A stretch of DNA of 64,000 nt, from the NCBI RefSeq assembly GCF_018131075.1, contig NZ_JAFCLS010000036.1:1-64000 (forward strand), in the 5' to 3' direction. Below are positions 7,293-16,083 of the stretch, in pieces. Position 1 is the first letter of the stretch; every line of letters begins with the position of its first letter. The notes under the pieces are model-generated. The model was not told the DNA's origin. It ran no database searches and worked only from the letters and a program-made list of their open reading frames with translations. This DNA is from Bradyrhizobium sp. JYMT SZCCT0428 (GTDB lineage Bacteria > Pseudomonadota > Alphaproteobacteria > Rhizobiales > Xanthobacteraceae). Made by a program: the position numbers and the translations under genes.

Positions 7293-8681
7293 CTACTCCG
7301 CCGCCGTCACCCGCACACCCGGCCGATACCGGCTCGCCGGATGCTGCGCCGTCAGCCGTGCGCGGCCCTCGCCGAACAGCTTCTCGCGCAGCGTGCCCTC
7401 GGCATACGCGCTCTTGTATCGTCCGCGCCGCGTCAATTCGGGCACCAGCATGTCGGCGATATCCTCGAAATCGCCGGGCGAGGTCGCGAACGCGACGTTG
7501 AGGCCGTCGACGTCGGTCTGCTCGAACCAGGCCTCGATATCGTCGGCGACCTTCTCGGGCGTGCCGACCACGACGGGCCCGGCGCCGCCGATGCCGACAT
7601 GTTCGATGACTTCGCGCACCGTCCACACGCGATCCGAATCGGCGCGGGTGACGTTGTCGAGCGCGGTGCGGCCGGCGTCGTTCTGGACGTGGCGGACCTG
7701 CTGGTCGAGGTCGTAGCCGGAGAAATCGACGCCGGTCCAGCCCGACATCAGCGCCAGCGCGCCCTCGGGATTGATGTGCTTGCGATAGTCGGCGTATTTC
7801 GCCTTCGCCTCGGCCTCGGTGCTGCCGAGGATGATTGTCATCATCGAGAACATCAGGATCTCGGCCGGGTTGCGCCCGATCGCCTTGGCCTCAGCGCGGA
7901 TCGCGGCGACACGCGGCCCGATGATCTTGGCCGACGGCCCCGACATGAATACGCATTCGGCGTGCCGGGCCGCGAACTGGCGGCCGCGCGGCGAGGTGCC
8001 GGCCTGGTACAGCACCGGCGTGCGCTGCGGCGATGGCTCGCTCAGATGAATGGCATTGAGCCGGTAATGATTGCCCTCATGCGAGATCGGATGCACCTTC
8101 GCAGGGTCTGCGAAGATGCCGCGCGCACGGTCGCGCAACACCGCGGCGTCCTCCCAGCTGCCTTCCCAGAGCTTGTAGACCAGCTCCATATATTCATCCG
8201 CGATCTCATAGCGGTCGTCATGCGCGGTCTGCTTGTCCTTGCCGGCGCCGCGCGCGGCGCTGTCGAGATAACCGGTCACCACGTTCCAGCCGACCCGCCC
8301 TTCGGTGAGGTGATCGAGCGTCGACATCCGCCGCGCGAACGGATAGGGCGGCTCGAACGACAGATTGCTGGTAACGCCGAAGCCGAGATGTTTCGTCACC
8401 GCCGCCATCGCCGGGATCAGCATCAGGGGTTCATTCGCGGGGGTCTGCGTGGCGTTGCGCAGCGCCGCATCGGGGCTGGAGCCAAACACGTCATAGACGC
8501 CGAGCACGTCGGCGAGAAACAGGCCGTCGAAACGCCCGCGTTCCAGCGTCCTGGCGAGATCCAGCCAATAGGGCAGGCGGTTATAGTCAAGGGTGCGGTC
8601 GCGCGGATGGGTCCACAGCCCGGGCGATTGATGCGCCACGCAGTTCATGGCAAAGGCGTTGAGCCGGATCTGTTTCTTCAT
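7293..8681 (-). CDS. LLM-class FMNH2-dependent monooxygenase (NtaA/SnaA/DszA type)
   Basis: A 462-residue TIM-barrel flavin monooxygenase of the bacterial luciferase superfamily. It shows the NtaA-group features: an N-terminal KKQIRLNAF strand, WTHPRD, the GRVGWNVVTG motif, and PVLYQAGTSPRGRQFAARHAE in the flavin-phosphate region. The start at 8681 places KKQIRL first; upstream in-frame codons add 24 non-conserved residues. Known relatives oxidise nitrilotriacetate, pristinamycin IIB, dibenzothiophene sulfone or dimethyl sulfide with reduced flavin from a separate reductase. No reductase gene is adjacent. It diverges from the M20 peptidase gene across 182 bases. Substrate unknown. Confidence 0.88.
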   Translation of the reverse strand: MKKQIRLNAFAMNCVAHQSPGLWTHPRDRTLDYNRLPYWLDLARTLERGRFDGLFLADVLGVYDVFGSSPDAALRNATQTPANEPLMLIPAMAAVTKHLGFGVTSNLSFEPPYPFARRMSTLDHLTEGRVGWNVVTGYLDSAARGAGKDKQTAHDDRYEIADEYMELVYKLWEGSWEDAAVLRDRARGIFADPAKVHPISHEGNHYRLNAIHLSEPSPQRTPVLYQAGTSPRGRQFAARHAECVFMSGPSAKIIGPRVAAIRAEAKAIGRNPAEILMFSMMTIILGSTEAEAKAKYADYRKHINPEGALALMSGWTGVDFSGYDLDQQVRHVQNDAGRTALDNVTRADSDRVWTVREVIEHVGIGGAGPVVVGTPEKVADDIEAWFEQTDVDGLNVAFATSPGDFEDIADMLVPELTRRGRYKSAYAEGTLREKLFGEGRARLTAQHPASRYRPGVRVTAAE

Positions 8682-8863
8682 GATGGTGGAACCTTGGGTA
8701 TTCCCGGATACGCTGTCCGGTCGGGTGCCGGCTGTTGGCGGAAATTGTTGCATTCCGTGAGGCTTAGCAAGGCCTTATTCGGCCCGACGCATGCTACTTC
8801 CAGTAGATGAATTGTCTGGCTACACTAACCAGTGATACGTTCGCGAACGCAAAAGGAGAGAGC

Positions 8864-10249
8864 ATGACGACGAGAGCCGACGCGATTGAAAATGTCCGTC
8901 AGCAGTTTCACTCCGGCGAGTTTCTCGCCGAGCTCAACCGCCGGGTCGGTTTCCCTACGCAGAGCCAGGAGCCGCTGCCGGGCGATCCCCTGCGCGCCTA
9001 TCTCGTGGAAGGACTGCAGCCTGCCTTTGAAGAGCTCGGGTTCTCGACCCGGCTGATCGAGTCGCCGATCGGCAAGGGCCCGTATCTGCTGGCGGACTAT
9101 CGGGAGGATCCGTCATTGTTGACGGTGCTCTCCTACGGCCATGGCGACGTCGTGGGTGGCATGGTCGGTGAATGGCGCGACAATCTCAATCCGTGGCAAA
9201 CCACGACCAAGGGCGATCGCGTTTACGGCCGCGGCACCGCCGACAACAAGGGGCAGCACAGCATCAACATGGCGGCGCTGCGCGCCGTCCGCGAAGCCCG
9301 CGGCGGCAAGCTCGGCTTCAATGCCAAGTTCATCATCGAGACCAGCGAGGAGATCGGCTCGCCGGATCTGGCCGAAGTCTGCCAGTCGCTGCATCAGGAA
9401 CTCAAGGCCGACCTGTTGCTCGCTTCCGACGGCCCGCGGCTTTCGGCGGATCGTCCGACCATCTTCCTCGGTTGCCGCGGCGGCGTTCGCATCCATCTCG
9501 ACGTCAACCTGCGCGAAGGCGGCAATCATTCCGGCAATTGGGGCGGCCTGCTCGCCAACCCCGCGACCATCCTGGCCAATGCCATCGCCGCGCTGGTCGA
9601 TCACCGGGGGCGAATGAAGCTCGACATCATGAAGCCGCCGCGCATCACGAACCAGATCCGCGCAGCACTGGCCGATGTCGAGGTCGAGCCGATGGCGGAT
9701 GAGCCGCAGGTTTCCGAGAATTGGGGCGAGGATGGCTTATCAGCCGCCGAACGCGTCTATGCCTGGAACACGCTGGAAGTGCTGGCGATGTCATCGGGCA
9801 ATATCGAGCAGCCGGCGAACGCGATTCCAGGCGCGGCTCGCGCCGTGCTGCAGCTTCGCTTCGTGGTCGGCACCGAATACGAAAAGGTGGTCGACGCTGT
9901 CAGGACCTATCTGCACGCCAATGGCTTTGCGATGGTTGATGTCAGCGGGCAGCAGAGGTTTGGCGCGTCGCGTACCGATCTGGACAGCCCCTGGGTCAAC
10001 TGGGCGGCGAACTCGATCCGGCAGACCACCGGAAAGGCGCCGGCGATCCTGCCGAATATCGGCGGCTCGCTGCCCAACGGCGTCTTTGCCGAAGGGCTCG
10101 GTCTGCCGACGATCTGGATTCCGCATTCCTATCCCGGCTGCTCGCAGCACGCGCCGGATGAACACATCCTGCTGCCGGTCACCGAGGAGGCGCTCGCCAT
10201 CATGGCAGGCCTGTTCTGGGATCTCGGCGAGATGCCGCGTAAATCGTGA
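8864..10249 (+). CDS. M20-family metallopeptidase/amidohydrolase
   Basis: A 461-residue di-zinc amidohydrolase. Metal ligands are visible in SYGHGDVV, GRGTADNKG (bridging Asp region), ETSEEIGS (catalytic and ligand Glu pair), LASDGPR and a C-terminal HAPDEH. The dimerisation (lid) domain interrupts the catalytic domain at roughly 200-350. AAGGAGAG sits four bases before the ATG at 8864, which rules out the longer frame from 8807. Family members cleave dipeptides or N-acyl and carbamoyl amino acids. Position opposite a flavin monooxygenase and before an IclR regulator suggests a local catabolic unit, but the substrate is unknown. Confidence 0.9.
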   Translation: MTTRADAIENVRQQFHSGEFLAELNRRVGFPTQSQEPLPGDPLRAYLVEGLQPAFEELGFSTRLIESPIGKGPYLLADYREDPSLLTVLSYGHGDVVGGMVGEWRDNLNPWQTTTKGDRVYGRGTADNKGQHSINMAALRAVREARGGKLGFNAKFIIETSEEIGSPDLAEVCQSLHQELKADLLLASDGPRLSADRPTIFLGCRGGVRIHLDVNLREGGNHSGNWGGLLANPATILANAIAALVDHRGRMKLDIMKPPRITNQIRAALADVEVEPMADEPQVSENWGEDGLSAAERVYAWNTLEVLAMSSGNIEQPANAIPGAARAVLQLRFVVGTEYEKVVDAVRTYLHANGFAMVDVSGQQRFGASRTDLDSPWVNWAANSIRQTTGKAPAILPNIGGSLPNGVFAEGLGLPTIWIPHSYPGCSQHAPDEHILLPVTEEALAIMAGLFWDLGEMPRKS

Positions 10250-10309
10250 TGCCGTAATGGTTCGTGTGACGGAATAAGAACGATGCTGCGGCGCGAAATG
10301 GCAGTTTTC

Positions 10310-10328
10310 ACGTATAAAATTTAGCTCA
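10310..10328 (+). promoter_or_regulatory. candidate IclR operator half (shared with tctC promoter)
   Basis: The stretch ACGTATAAAATTTAGCTCA lies about 85 bases before the iclR-type start. It closely matches ACGTACGCAATTAGCTCA at 14489-14506 upstream of tctC. The shared core is ACGTA, a short spacer, AATT(T)AGCTCA. A repressor-type IclR protein often controls its own gene and an adjacent transport operon. Assignment is inference. Confidence 0.4.
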
Positions 10329-10412
10329 GCGTATCGTCAGGTGAAATATTGCTCTGTCGCCCGCGCGCAGCGCTCTCTAGGATCAGGGAAGCGCGATGCG
10401 GGGAAGGGCGGC

Positions 10413-11249
10413 ATGAACGCGACGTCACCTAAGAAGAAGCCAACGCTGTCCGTCGTCGGGCAGCCGGCCAATTTCAACGCCATCCAGAAGGTCTGCGCGA
10501 TCCTGCGTGTGCTGGCGCAGAACTCGCCGCTGCGGCTCACCGAGATCGCCGACGCCACCTCGCTGAACAAGGCGACGGCGCTGCGCATCCTCGGCTCGCT
10601 GATCGAGGAGGGCTTCGTCACCCGCGTGACCGGCGCAAAAACCTACGAGCTCGGCCAGGAGGCGAGGGTGATGGCGGTCAGCGCGCGCCGCACCGTCGAC
10701 ATCGCCGAGCTGGCGCAGCCGAGCCTGCTGCGGCTTTCGGAGCGGTCCGCCGATACCGCGCTGTTGTCGGTGCGCAGCGGCGTCGAGGCGCTGTATCTGG
10801 CGCGCTCCGTCGGCAGCCATCCGTTGCAGCCCAATTACCTGCAGATCGGCAGCCGCCGGCCGCTCGGCGTCGGCGCCGGCAGCCTTGCGCTGATGGTGTG
10901 GCTGCCGGATGCCGAGATCGACGCCATCATCGAGGTCATCATGCCGCGGCTGGCGAAATCGCCGCGCATCACATCGAAATATCTGCGCGAGCGGATCATA
11001 GCTGCCCGCAAGCATGGCCATACCGTGCAGATCGACGCCGCCCTTCCCGGCATGGGCGGGGTCGGCGTGCCGATCCGCGACGATGCCGGGCAGGTGATTG
11101 CGGCGCTGAGCGTCGGCGCCTCCAGCGACCGGATCAGGCGGCGCGAAACCGAGCTTGCGGAGATGCTGAAGAAGGAAGCGCTGATCCTGACACGGGCAAT
11201 GGCGCAGCCGGCGAAGCCGGGCGCGCTGAAGGTGATCAAGCCGAGCTAG
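10413..11249 (+). CDS. IclR-family transcriptional regulator
   Basis: A 278-residue regulator. The N-terminal winged HTH (about 20-85) has LTEIADATSLNKATALRIL, typical of IclR proteins. The remainder is the GAF-like effector domain ending with a conserved GVGVPIRDDAGQVIAALSVG segment. GGGAAGGG lies just before the ATG at 10413, better than any start in the longer frame. It is convergent with tctA, only three bases away. The likely effector is a small organic acid taken up by the adjacent Tct system, and a shared promoter motif supports that link (inference). Confidence 0.9.
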   Translation: MNATSPKKKPTLSVVGQPANFNAIQKVCAILRVLAQNSPLRLTEIADATSLNKATALRILGSLIEEGFVTRVTGAKTYELGQEARVMAVSARRTVDIAELAQPSLLRLSERSADTALLSVRSGVEALYLARSVGSHPLQPNYLQIGSRRPLGVGAGSLALMVWLPDAEIDAIIEVIMPRLAKSPRITSKYLRERIIAARKHGHTVQIDAALPGMGGVGVPIRDDAGQVIAALSVGASSDRIRRRETELAEMLKKEALILTRAMAQPAKPGALKVIKPS

Positions 11250-11252
11250 GGA

Positions 11253-12761
11253 TCAAACCCCTTCATCCAGCGCGACCAGCTCGCGCTTCTTGCGCAGCGA
11301 GGGCAGCAGCGGTCCGACCAGCAGCACCACCGCAAGCGCCAGGCAGGTGGCCGAAATCGGCCGCGTCACGAAGGTCATCAGGTCGCCCTGGGAGAGGATC
11401 AGCGATTTGCGCAGGTTGTTCTCCAGCATCGGCCCGAGCACGAAAGCCAGCACCAGCGGCGCCGGCTCGTAGCCGAGCTTGCGCATGAAATAGCCGATCA
11501 CGCCGAACGCGATCATGACGTAGACGTCGAACACGTTGTTGCTGGAGCAATAGACGCCGATGATCGTGAAAAGGACGATCAGCGGAAACAGAATGTTGTA
11601 CGGCAGCTTCAGCAGTTGAACCCACATCCCGATCAGCGGCAGGTTGAGCACCAGCAGCATCACATTGCCGATATACATGCTGGCGACGATGCCCCAGAAC
11701 AGGCCCGGGTTCTGGGTGATCAGCAGCGGGCCGGGCTGCAGCCCGTGGATCACGAACGCCCCCAACAATAACGCCATGACCACGTTCGGCGGGATGCCCA
11801 GCGTCATCAGCGGAATGAAGGCACCGCCAGCCGCGGCATTGTTGGCGGCTTCAGGTCCCGCCACGCCTTCGATCGCGCCATTGCCAAAACGCTCCGGCGT
11901 TTTCGACAGCCGCTTCTCCAGCGCGTAGGACGCAAATGACGAGATCACAGCGCCGCCGCCCGGCAGGATGCCGAGGAAGAATCCGAGAATGGTTCCGCGT
12001 GCGACCGGCCCGGTACTGGCCTTCCAGTCTTCCTTGCTCGGAAACAGCTGCGTGATCTTGGCGTTGATGATGTCGCGCTTGATGATCTGCTCGGTATTGA
12101 GCAGCACCTCGGCGACGCCGAACAGGCCCATCACCACGGGAACGAGGCCGATGCCGTCAATCAATTCAATCCGGCCGAAAGTCAGGCGCGGCTGGGCGGT
12201 GATGCTGTCCAGCCCGATCAGGCCAAGCACGATGCCGATGCAGGCCATCAGCAGCGCCTTCGCCATCGATCCCTGCGTGAGGAAGGTCAGCACCACGAGG
12301 CCCAGCGCCATCAGGCTGAAATAGTCAGCCGGCCCGAACGCAATCGCGACGCTGGCCAGTGACGGCGCCACCAGCATCAAGGCGACCAGCGCGAAGGTAC
12401 CGGCGATGAAGGAGCCGAACGCCGAGATGCCGAGCGCCGGCCCGGCGCGGCCTTGTTTCGCCATCTGGTGGCCGTCGATGCAGGTGACGACGGAAGCAGC
12501 TTCGCCGGGGATGTTGACCAGGATCGACGTGGTCGAGCCGCCATACATCGAGCCGTAATAGATCCCGGCCATCATGATGATGCCGGATTCCGGCGTTCCC
12601 GACAGCGTGACCGGCAACAACAGCGACATCGCCGAGATCGGCCCGATGCCGGGGAGCACGCCGACCAGCGTGCCGATGAAGACGCCGATGAAGCAATAGA
12701 CCAGGTTGACCGGCAACAGAGCGATGCCGAAACCGTGCGCGACGTTGATGAGCGTGTCCAT
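11253..12761 (-). CDS. tctA: tripartite tricarboxylate transporter large permease TctA
   Basis: A 502-residue integral membrane protein of about 12 helices. The hallmark segment IGTLVGVLPGIGP is near the N-terminus, followed by YYGSMYGGSTTSILVNIPGE, both diagnostic of TctA. The ATG at 12761 gives the usual MDTLINVAHGF start; a TTG at 12782 is a less likely alternative that would overlap tctB. It forms the translocation channel for a carboxylate in a Na+ or H+ symport with TctB and the periplasmic TctC. Gene order tctC-tctB-tctA on the minus strand is the classic operon. Confidence 0.93.
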   Translation of the reverse strand: MDTLINVAHGFGIALLPVNLVYCFIGVFIGTLVGVLPGIGPISAMSLLLPVTLSGTPESGIIMMAGIYYGSMYGGSTTSILVNIPGEAASVVTCIDGHQMAKQGRAGPALGISAFGSFIAGTFALVALMLVAPSLASVAIAFGPADYFSLMALGLVVLTFLTQGSMAKALLMACIGIVLGLIGLDSITAQPRLTFGRIELIDGIGLVPVVMGLFGVAEVLLNTEQIIKRDIINAKITQLFPSKEDWKASTGPVARGTILGFFLGILPGGGAVISSFASYALEKRLSKTPERFGNGAIEGVAGPEAANNAAAGGAFIPLMTLGIPPNVVMALLLGAFVIHGLQPGPLLITQNPGLFWGIVASMYIGNVMLLVLNLPLIGMWVQLLKLPYNILFPLIVLFTIIGVYCSSNNVFDVYVMIAFGVIGYFMRKLGYEPAPLVLAFVLGPMLENNLRKSLILSQGDLMTFVTRPISATCLALAVVLLVGPLLPSLRKKRELVALDEGV

Positions 12762-12768
12762 ATCGCGG

Positions 12769-13254
12769 TCAACCGATTTCAAAGATGCCCGAAGGCAGCT
12801 GGATCAACAGGAGGCGTTTGAGGACCCACCACATGCCGAGCGGGGCGATGACGGCGATCGGGATCGCCAGCGACCAGCGCACCGGATCGATCAGCCGCAA
12901 CAGCAGCACCATCAACGGGATCGACGACAGCAGAAAGCCGAACGTATCAAGCGAGAAGGCGAATGCGGTGAGGCAGGCGATGACGATCAGCGGCTTGGTC
13001 CAGCGCGCATTCTCCCAGCGCGAACCGAAAGTCGGTCCGCCCTCGGTGAGCGACGCAACGATGATCGATGCCGCGAACAGACACATCAGGATGCCGGTGT
13101 AGAACAGCACGTAGCCGGAGCCGGGATCGTTGATGGTGCCCAGTTTCAGCTTGAGCCCGGACCGGATGACGAAAAGGCCGAGCCCGAGTCCGATCAACCC
13201 GCCCCACAATTCGGAATTGTTGAAGCGAAATTTGACGTTGCTGTTATTGCTCAT
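12769..13254 (-). CDS. tctB: tripartite tricarboxylate transporter small permease TctB
   Basis: A 161-residue protein with four predicted membrane segments (about 17-33, 46-66, 88-108 and 112-150). It matches the small TctB membrane subunit, which is poorly conserved in sequence but fixed in size and position. It ends seven bases before the chosen tctA start, so the two are probably translationally coupled. A palindromic repeat separates it from tctC. Confidence 0.88.
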   Translation of the reverse strand: MSNNSNVKFRFNNSELWGGLIGLGLGLFVIRSGLKLKLGTINDPGSGYVLFYTGILMCLFAASIIVASLTEGGPTFGSRWENARWTKPLIVIACLTAFAFSLDTFGFLLSSIPLMVLLLRLIDPVRWSLAIPIAVIAPLGMWWVLKRLLLIQLPSGIFEIG

Positions 13255-13285
13255 GCTCGTGCTTTCAGATACGCGCTGTTGGTAT

Positions 13286-13390
13286 CGTCACCCTGAGGTG
13301 GCGTAGCGCAGCGAAGCCCTCGAAGGGCGACGGTGCCCGAAACCATCCTTCGAGGCTCGCCGCAAGCGCGGCGAGCACCTCAGGATGACG
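13286..13390. repeat. palindromic intergenic repeat (CATCCTTCGAGGCTCGCC family)
   Basis: An inverted pair CGTCACCCTGAGGTG ... CACCTCAGGATGACG encloses CCTCGAAGG/CCTTCGAGG arms and a GCTCGCCGC/GCGGCGAGC stem. It lies inside the tct operon between tctC and tctB. There it could stabilise the upstream tctC message, giving more binding protein than permease (inference). Confidence 0.75.
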
Positions 13391-13414
13391 ATTATCCCTG
13401 CGGCGAGACCGATG

Positions 13415-14380
13415 CTACTTCTTCGCCAGCCCGAGCGAGTCGATCACCTTGCGTTCGGAATCGGTGACCTCGACGACGAACTTCTTGTAGTCCTCGGTGT
13501 TCTTGTAATTCGGCACCATATCGTATTTCGCGAGCGTCGCGATCACGGCCGGGTCCTCGATGGCTTTCTTGAAGGCGTCGTGCAGCTTGGCGACGATCTT
13601 CGGGTCCATGCCCTTCGGTCCGGCGATTCCGAACGGCGAGTCATAGACCATGGGATAGCCGAGTTCCTTCAGCGTCGGCACGTCGGGAAAGTTCGGCGAG
13701 CGCGCCGAGGTCCAGACCATCAGCAGCCGCAACTTGCCGGCGTCGACCAGCGGTCGCCATCCGGTCGAATCCGCCTGCAGCATGGTGTGCTGGCCGAGCA
13801 CCGCGGCGTTGGTCTCCGCGCCGCCCTTGAACGGCACCTGCGTCAGCTTGATGCCGGCCAGGGTTGCGATCTGTTCCATGCCGATATGCAGCGACGTTCC
13901 GGCGCCCGGGGTCGCATAGGTCACCTTGCCGGGATTCTGCTTGGCGAAGTCGACGACGTCCTTCCAGGTCTTGAACTGCGATTCGGCATTGGTGGTGACA
14001 CCGAAGGTATAGCCGGTGAGGTGGATGATGTAGGAGAAATCCTTGGACGGATCCCAGGATACTTCCTGCATCAACGGCAGACGGAACACGGTGATCGGTA
14101 GCTGTGCGATGGTGTAGCCATCGGGCTTGGCGGCGGCCGCCATGGTGGCCGGACCGACGGTGCCCCCGCCGCCCGCCTTGTTGTCGATCGCGATTGGCTG
14201 GCCGAGAATCTTGGAGGCGCTTTCGGCGATTGCGCGCATCGTGAGGTCGGTCGATCCGCCCGCCGGCCACGGCACGATCAGGGTGATCGGCTTGGTAGGA
14301 TATTCCTGCGCGCCGGCGGCGGCGGAAATCAGCATGCCGACGGCGGCGACAGCGGACATCAAACGGCTTGGTCTCGACAT
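13415..14380 (-). CDS. tctC: Bug/TctC-family periplasmic substrate-binding protein
   Basis: A 321-residue protein with a Sec signal peptide (basic start, hydrophobic core, cleavage after AAAGA near residue 24). It then has YPTKPITLIVPWPAGGSTD and NKAGGGGTVG, the carboxylate-binding loops of the Bug fold. AAGGGAGAG precedes the ATG. It is first in the tctCBA operon and should capture a tricarboxylate or other small carboxylate in the periplasm. The ligand cannot be told from the sequence. Confidence 0.92.
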   Translation of the reverse strand: MSRPSRLMSAVAAVGMLISAAAGAQEYPTKPITLIVPWPAGGSTDLTMRAIAESASKILGQPIAIDNKAGGGGTVGPATMAAAAKPDGYTIAQLPITVFRLPLMQEVSWDPSKDFSYIIHLTGYTFGVTTNAESQFKTWKDVVDFAKQNPGKVTYATPGAGTSLHIGMEQIATLAGIKLTQVPFKGGAETNAAVLGQHTMLQADSTGWRPLVDAGKLRLLMVWTSARSPNFPDVPTLKELGYPMVYDSPFGIAGPKGMDPKIVAKLHDAFKKAIEDPAVIATLAKYDMVPNYKNTEDYKKFVVEVTDSERKVIDSLGLAKK

Positions 14381-14794
14381 CTCAAACTCTCCCTTGCGGC
14401 CCCTTTAAACAACGAGACCTCCTTGTTTTCTTTCATGCCCGCAATCTTCCCTGAAAACGCAGGAGAAGAAAAGCGTATTGGCAAGCTAACGTACGCAATT
14501 AGCTCAACAATTGGCTGGAATCGACATCTGCGACAATTAGCCTGTCGCAGCGTCCCGAGATACGGAATTTGATCGCAGTGGGTTGGCGGACGAAACCGGG
14601 AAACATCGCGCCGCGACCGGCCGTTTGAGCCATGGCGCAATCCGAGCGTTCGGCAGATCCTGGCCTACGATCAAGGTGGGAGTCGCTGTGTCTTGCGAAG
14701 GCCCAGGCTTTCAGGCCATCATAGGCTTGGTCGGACGGGGTGGTTCCGTTCAGTTTGCCAATGTGGGCATTGCAGGGAATCCTGCCTGGAGCGC
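14381..14794. promoter_or_regulatory. intergenic control region with AGCTAA-N9-TTAGCT palindrome
   Basis: About 414 bases without a credible gene lie between divergent tctC and the SCP2-like gene. An inverted repeat AGCTAA (14484-14489) - 9 bases - TTAGCT (14499-14504) sits about 105 bases upstream of tctC. It overlaps the motif ACGTACGCAATTAGCTCA that recurs before the IclR gene. It is a candidate operator for the IclR regulator. I see nothing else recognisable in the rest of the region. Confidence 0.45.
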
Positions 14795-15208
14795 ATGAGT
14801 TCAGCTTCGAACGCAACCGACGCCGCGGTTATCAAGGCATTCGCCGCAATTCCTGCGCTTCTCGAACAGACGCCGGCGCTGATCGTTCGCGGCCGGTTTC
14901 TCGATTGCGAATGCCTGCTCGGGCCGACCGGCCATCCCTTTCACGCCTCGATCCGTGCCGGCCGGATCGTCGATCTGACGCCGGCGCCGGTGCTGATGCG
15001 GTCGTGGCGGTTTTCCTATCGGGCCTCGCCTGCGGCCTGGGCGGCGTACTGGCAATCCGAGCCGCGGCCGGGCTGGCATGACCTGCTCGCTTTGACCAAG
15101 CGCGGCGAAGCGGCACTTGAGGGCGATCTGCATCCCTTCATGGCGCATCTGCAGTATTTCAAGGACGTGCTGGCTTTGCCGCGGCATCATTTCGCGGTGG
15201 CTGCCTGA
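14795..15208 (+). CDS. small SCP2-like protein of unknown function
   Basis: A 137-residue soluble protein. The pattern LMRSWRFSYRASPAAWAAYW, followed by PGWHDLLAL and EGDLHPFMAHLQY, resembles SCP2-like (sterol carrier) domains, which bind hydrophobic ligands; this is a tentative match. Its TGA overlaps the ATG of the alpha/beta hydrolase (TGATG), indicating translational coupling and a joint role. The start at 14795 is the only ATG before the conserved part; the ribosome site is weak (GGAG close by). Confidence 0.65.
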   Translation: MSSASNATDAAVIKAFAAIPALLEQTPALIVRGRFLDCECLLGPTGHPFHASIRAGRIVDLTPAPVLMRSWRFSYRASPAAWAAYWQSEPRPGWHDLLALTKRGEAALEGDLHPFMAHLQYFKDVLALPRHHFAVAA

Positions 15209-16062
15209 TGAGCGGTTACGTTGAGCCGATGGTCGGCCGCTATGTCCATGTCGACATCGGCGGCGAAATGCATCGGATCTATTTCGAGGAGAACGGCGCC
15301 GGCATTCCGCTGGTGTGCCTGCACACCGCGGGCTCCGATGCGCGGCAATGGCGGTATCTGCTCGCCGACGAAGAGTTTGCGAAGAACTTCCGTATCATCG
15401 CCTTCGACATGCCCTGGCATGGCAAATCGAATCCGCCGGCCAGCTGGAACGGTGACGAATATCAGCTCACCACCGCGCGCTACACCGAAACCATCCGCGC
15501 CTTCTGCAAGGCGCTGCGACTGGAAAAACCCGTGGTGATGGGCTGCTCGATCGGCGGCCGTATCGTGCTCAATCTCGCGATCGACCATGCCGCCGAATTC
15601 CGCGCGCTGATCGGGCTGGAGGCGGCGGATTTCCAGGCGCCGTGGTATGACACCACATGGCTCAACCGCCCCGACGTCCATGGCGGCGAGGTCTGTGCGG
15701 CGCTGGTGTCGGGTCTCATCGCGCCGCAGAGCCCGCAAGCCTCGCGAGCCGAAACGCTATGGGGGTACAAGCAGGGCGGTCCGGGGATTTTCAAGGGCGA
15801 TCTTTATTTTTATCGGGTCGATGGCGACTTGCGCGGCCGGGTGGAGAAGATCGATACTAAAGTATGCCCGCTGTTTCTGCTCACGGGCGAGTATGATTTC
15901 TCCTGTACGCCGGAAGACACGACGAGGACTGCTGCCGCTATCGGGGGCGCCAGTGTTACGATAATGGAGCAGCTTGGTCATTTTCCGATGAGCGAGAACC
16001 CCGAACAGTTTCGCCGCTACATTTCGCCGGTGCTCGGCGAAATCCTCGAACGATCGACTTAA
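15208..16062 (+). CDS. alpha/beta-hydrolase fold enzyme
   Basis: A 284-residue alpha/beta hydrolase. The oxyanion-hole region is LVCLHTAGSD, the nucleophile elbow is GCSIGG (Ser), the acid is in LLTGEYDFSC (Asp), and the catalytic His is in QLGHFPMSENPE. The fold covers esterases, C-C bond hydrolases and haloalkane dehalogenases. The start overlaps the SCP2-like stop by one base, and the amino-acid transporter operon follows after 21 bases. The gene may therefore be part of one transcript supplying a released amino or dicarboxylic acid (inference). Confidence 0.88.
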   Translation: MSGYVEPMVGRYVHVDIGGEMHRIYFEENGAGIPLVCLHTAGSDARQWRYLLADEEFAKNFRIIAFDMPWHGKSNPPASWNGDEYQLTTARYTETIRAFCKALRLEKPVVMGCSIGGRIVLNLAIDHAAEFRALIGLEAADFQAPWYDTTWLNRPDVHGGEVCAALVSGLIAPQSPQASRAETLWGYKQGGPGIFKGDLYFYRVDGDLRGRVEKIDTKVCPLFLLTGEYDFSCTPEDTTRTAAAIGGASVTIMEQLGHFPMSENPEQFRRYISPVLGEILERST

Positions 16063-16083
16063 ACCACACAAGGAGTATTAAGT

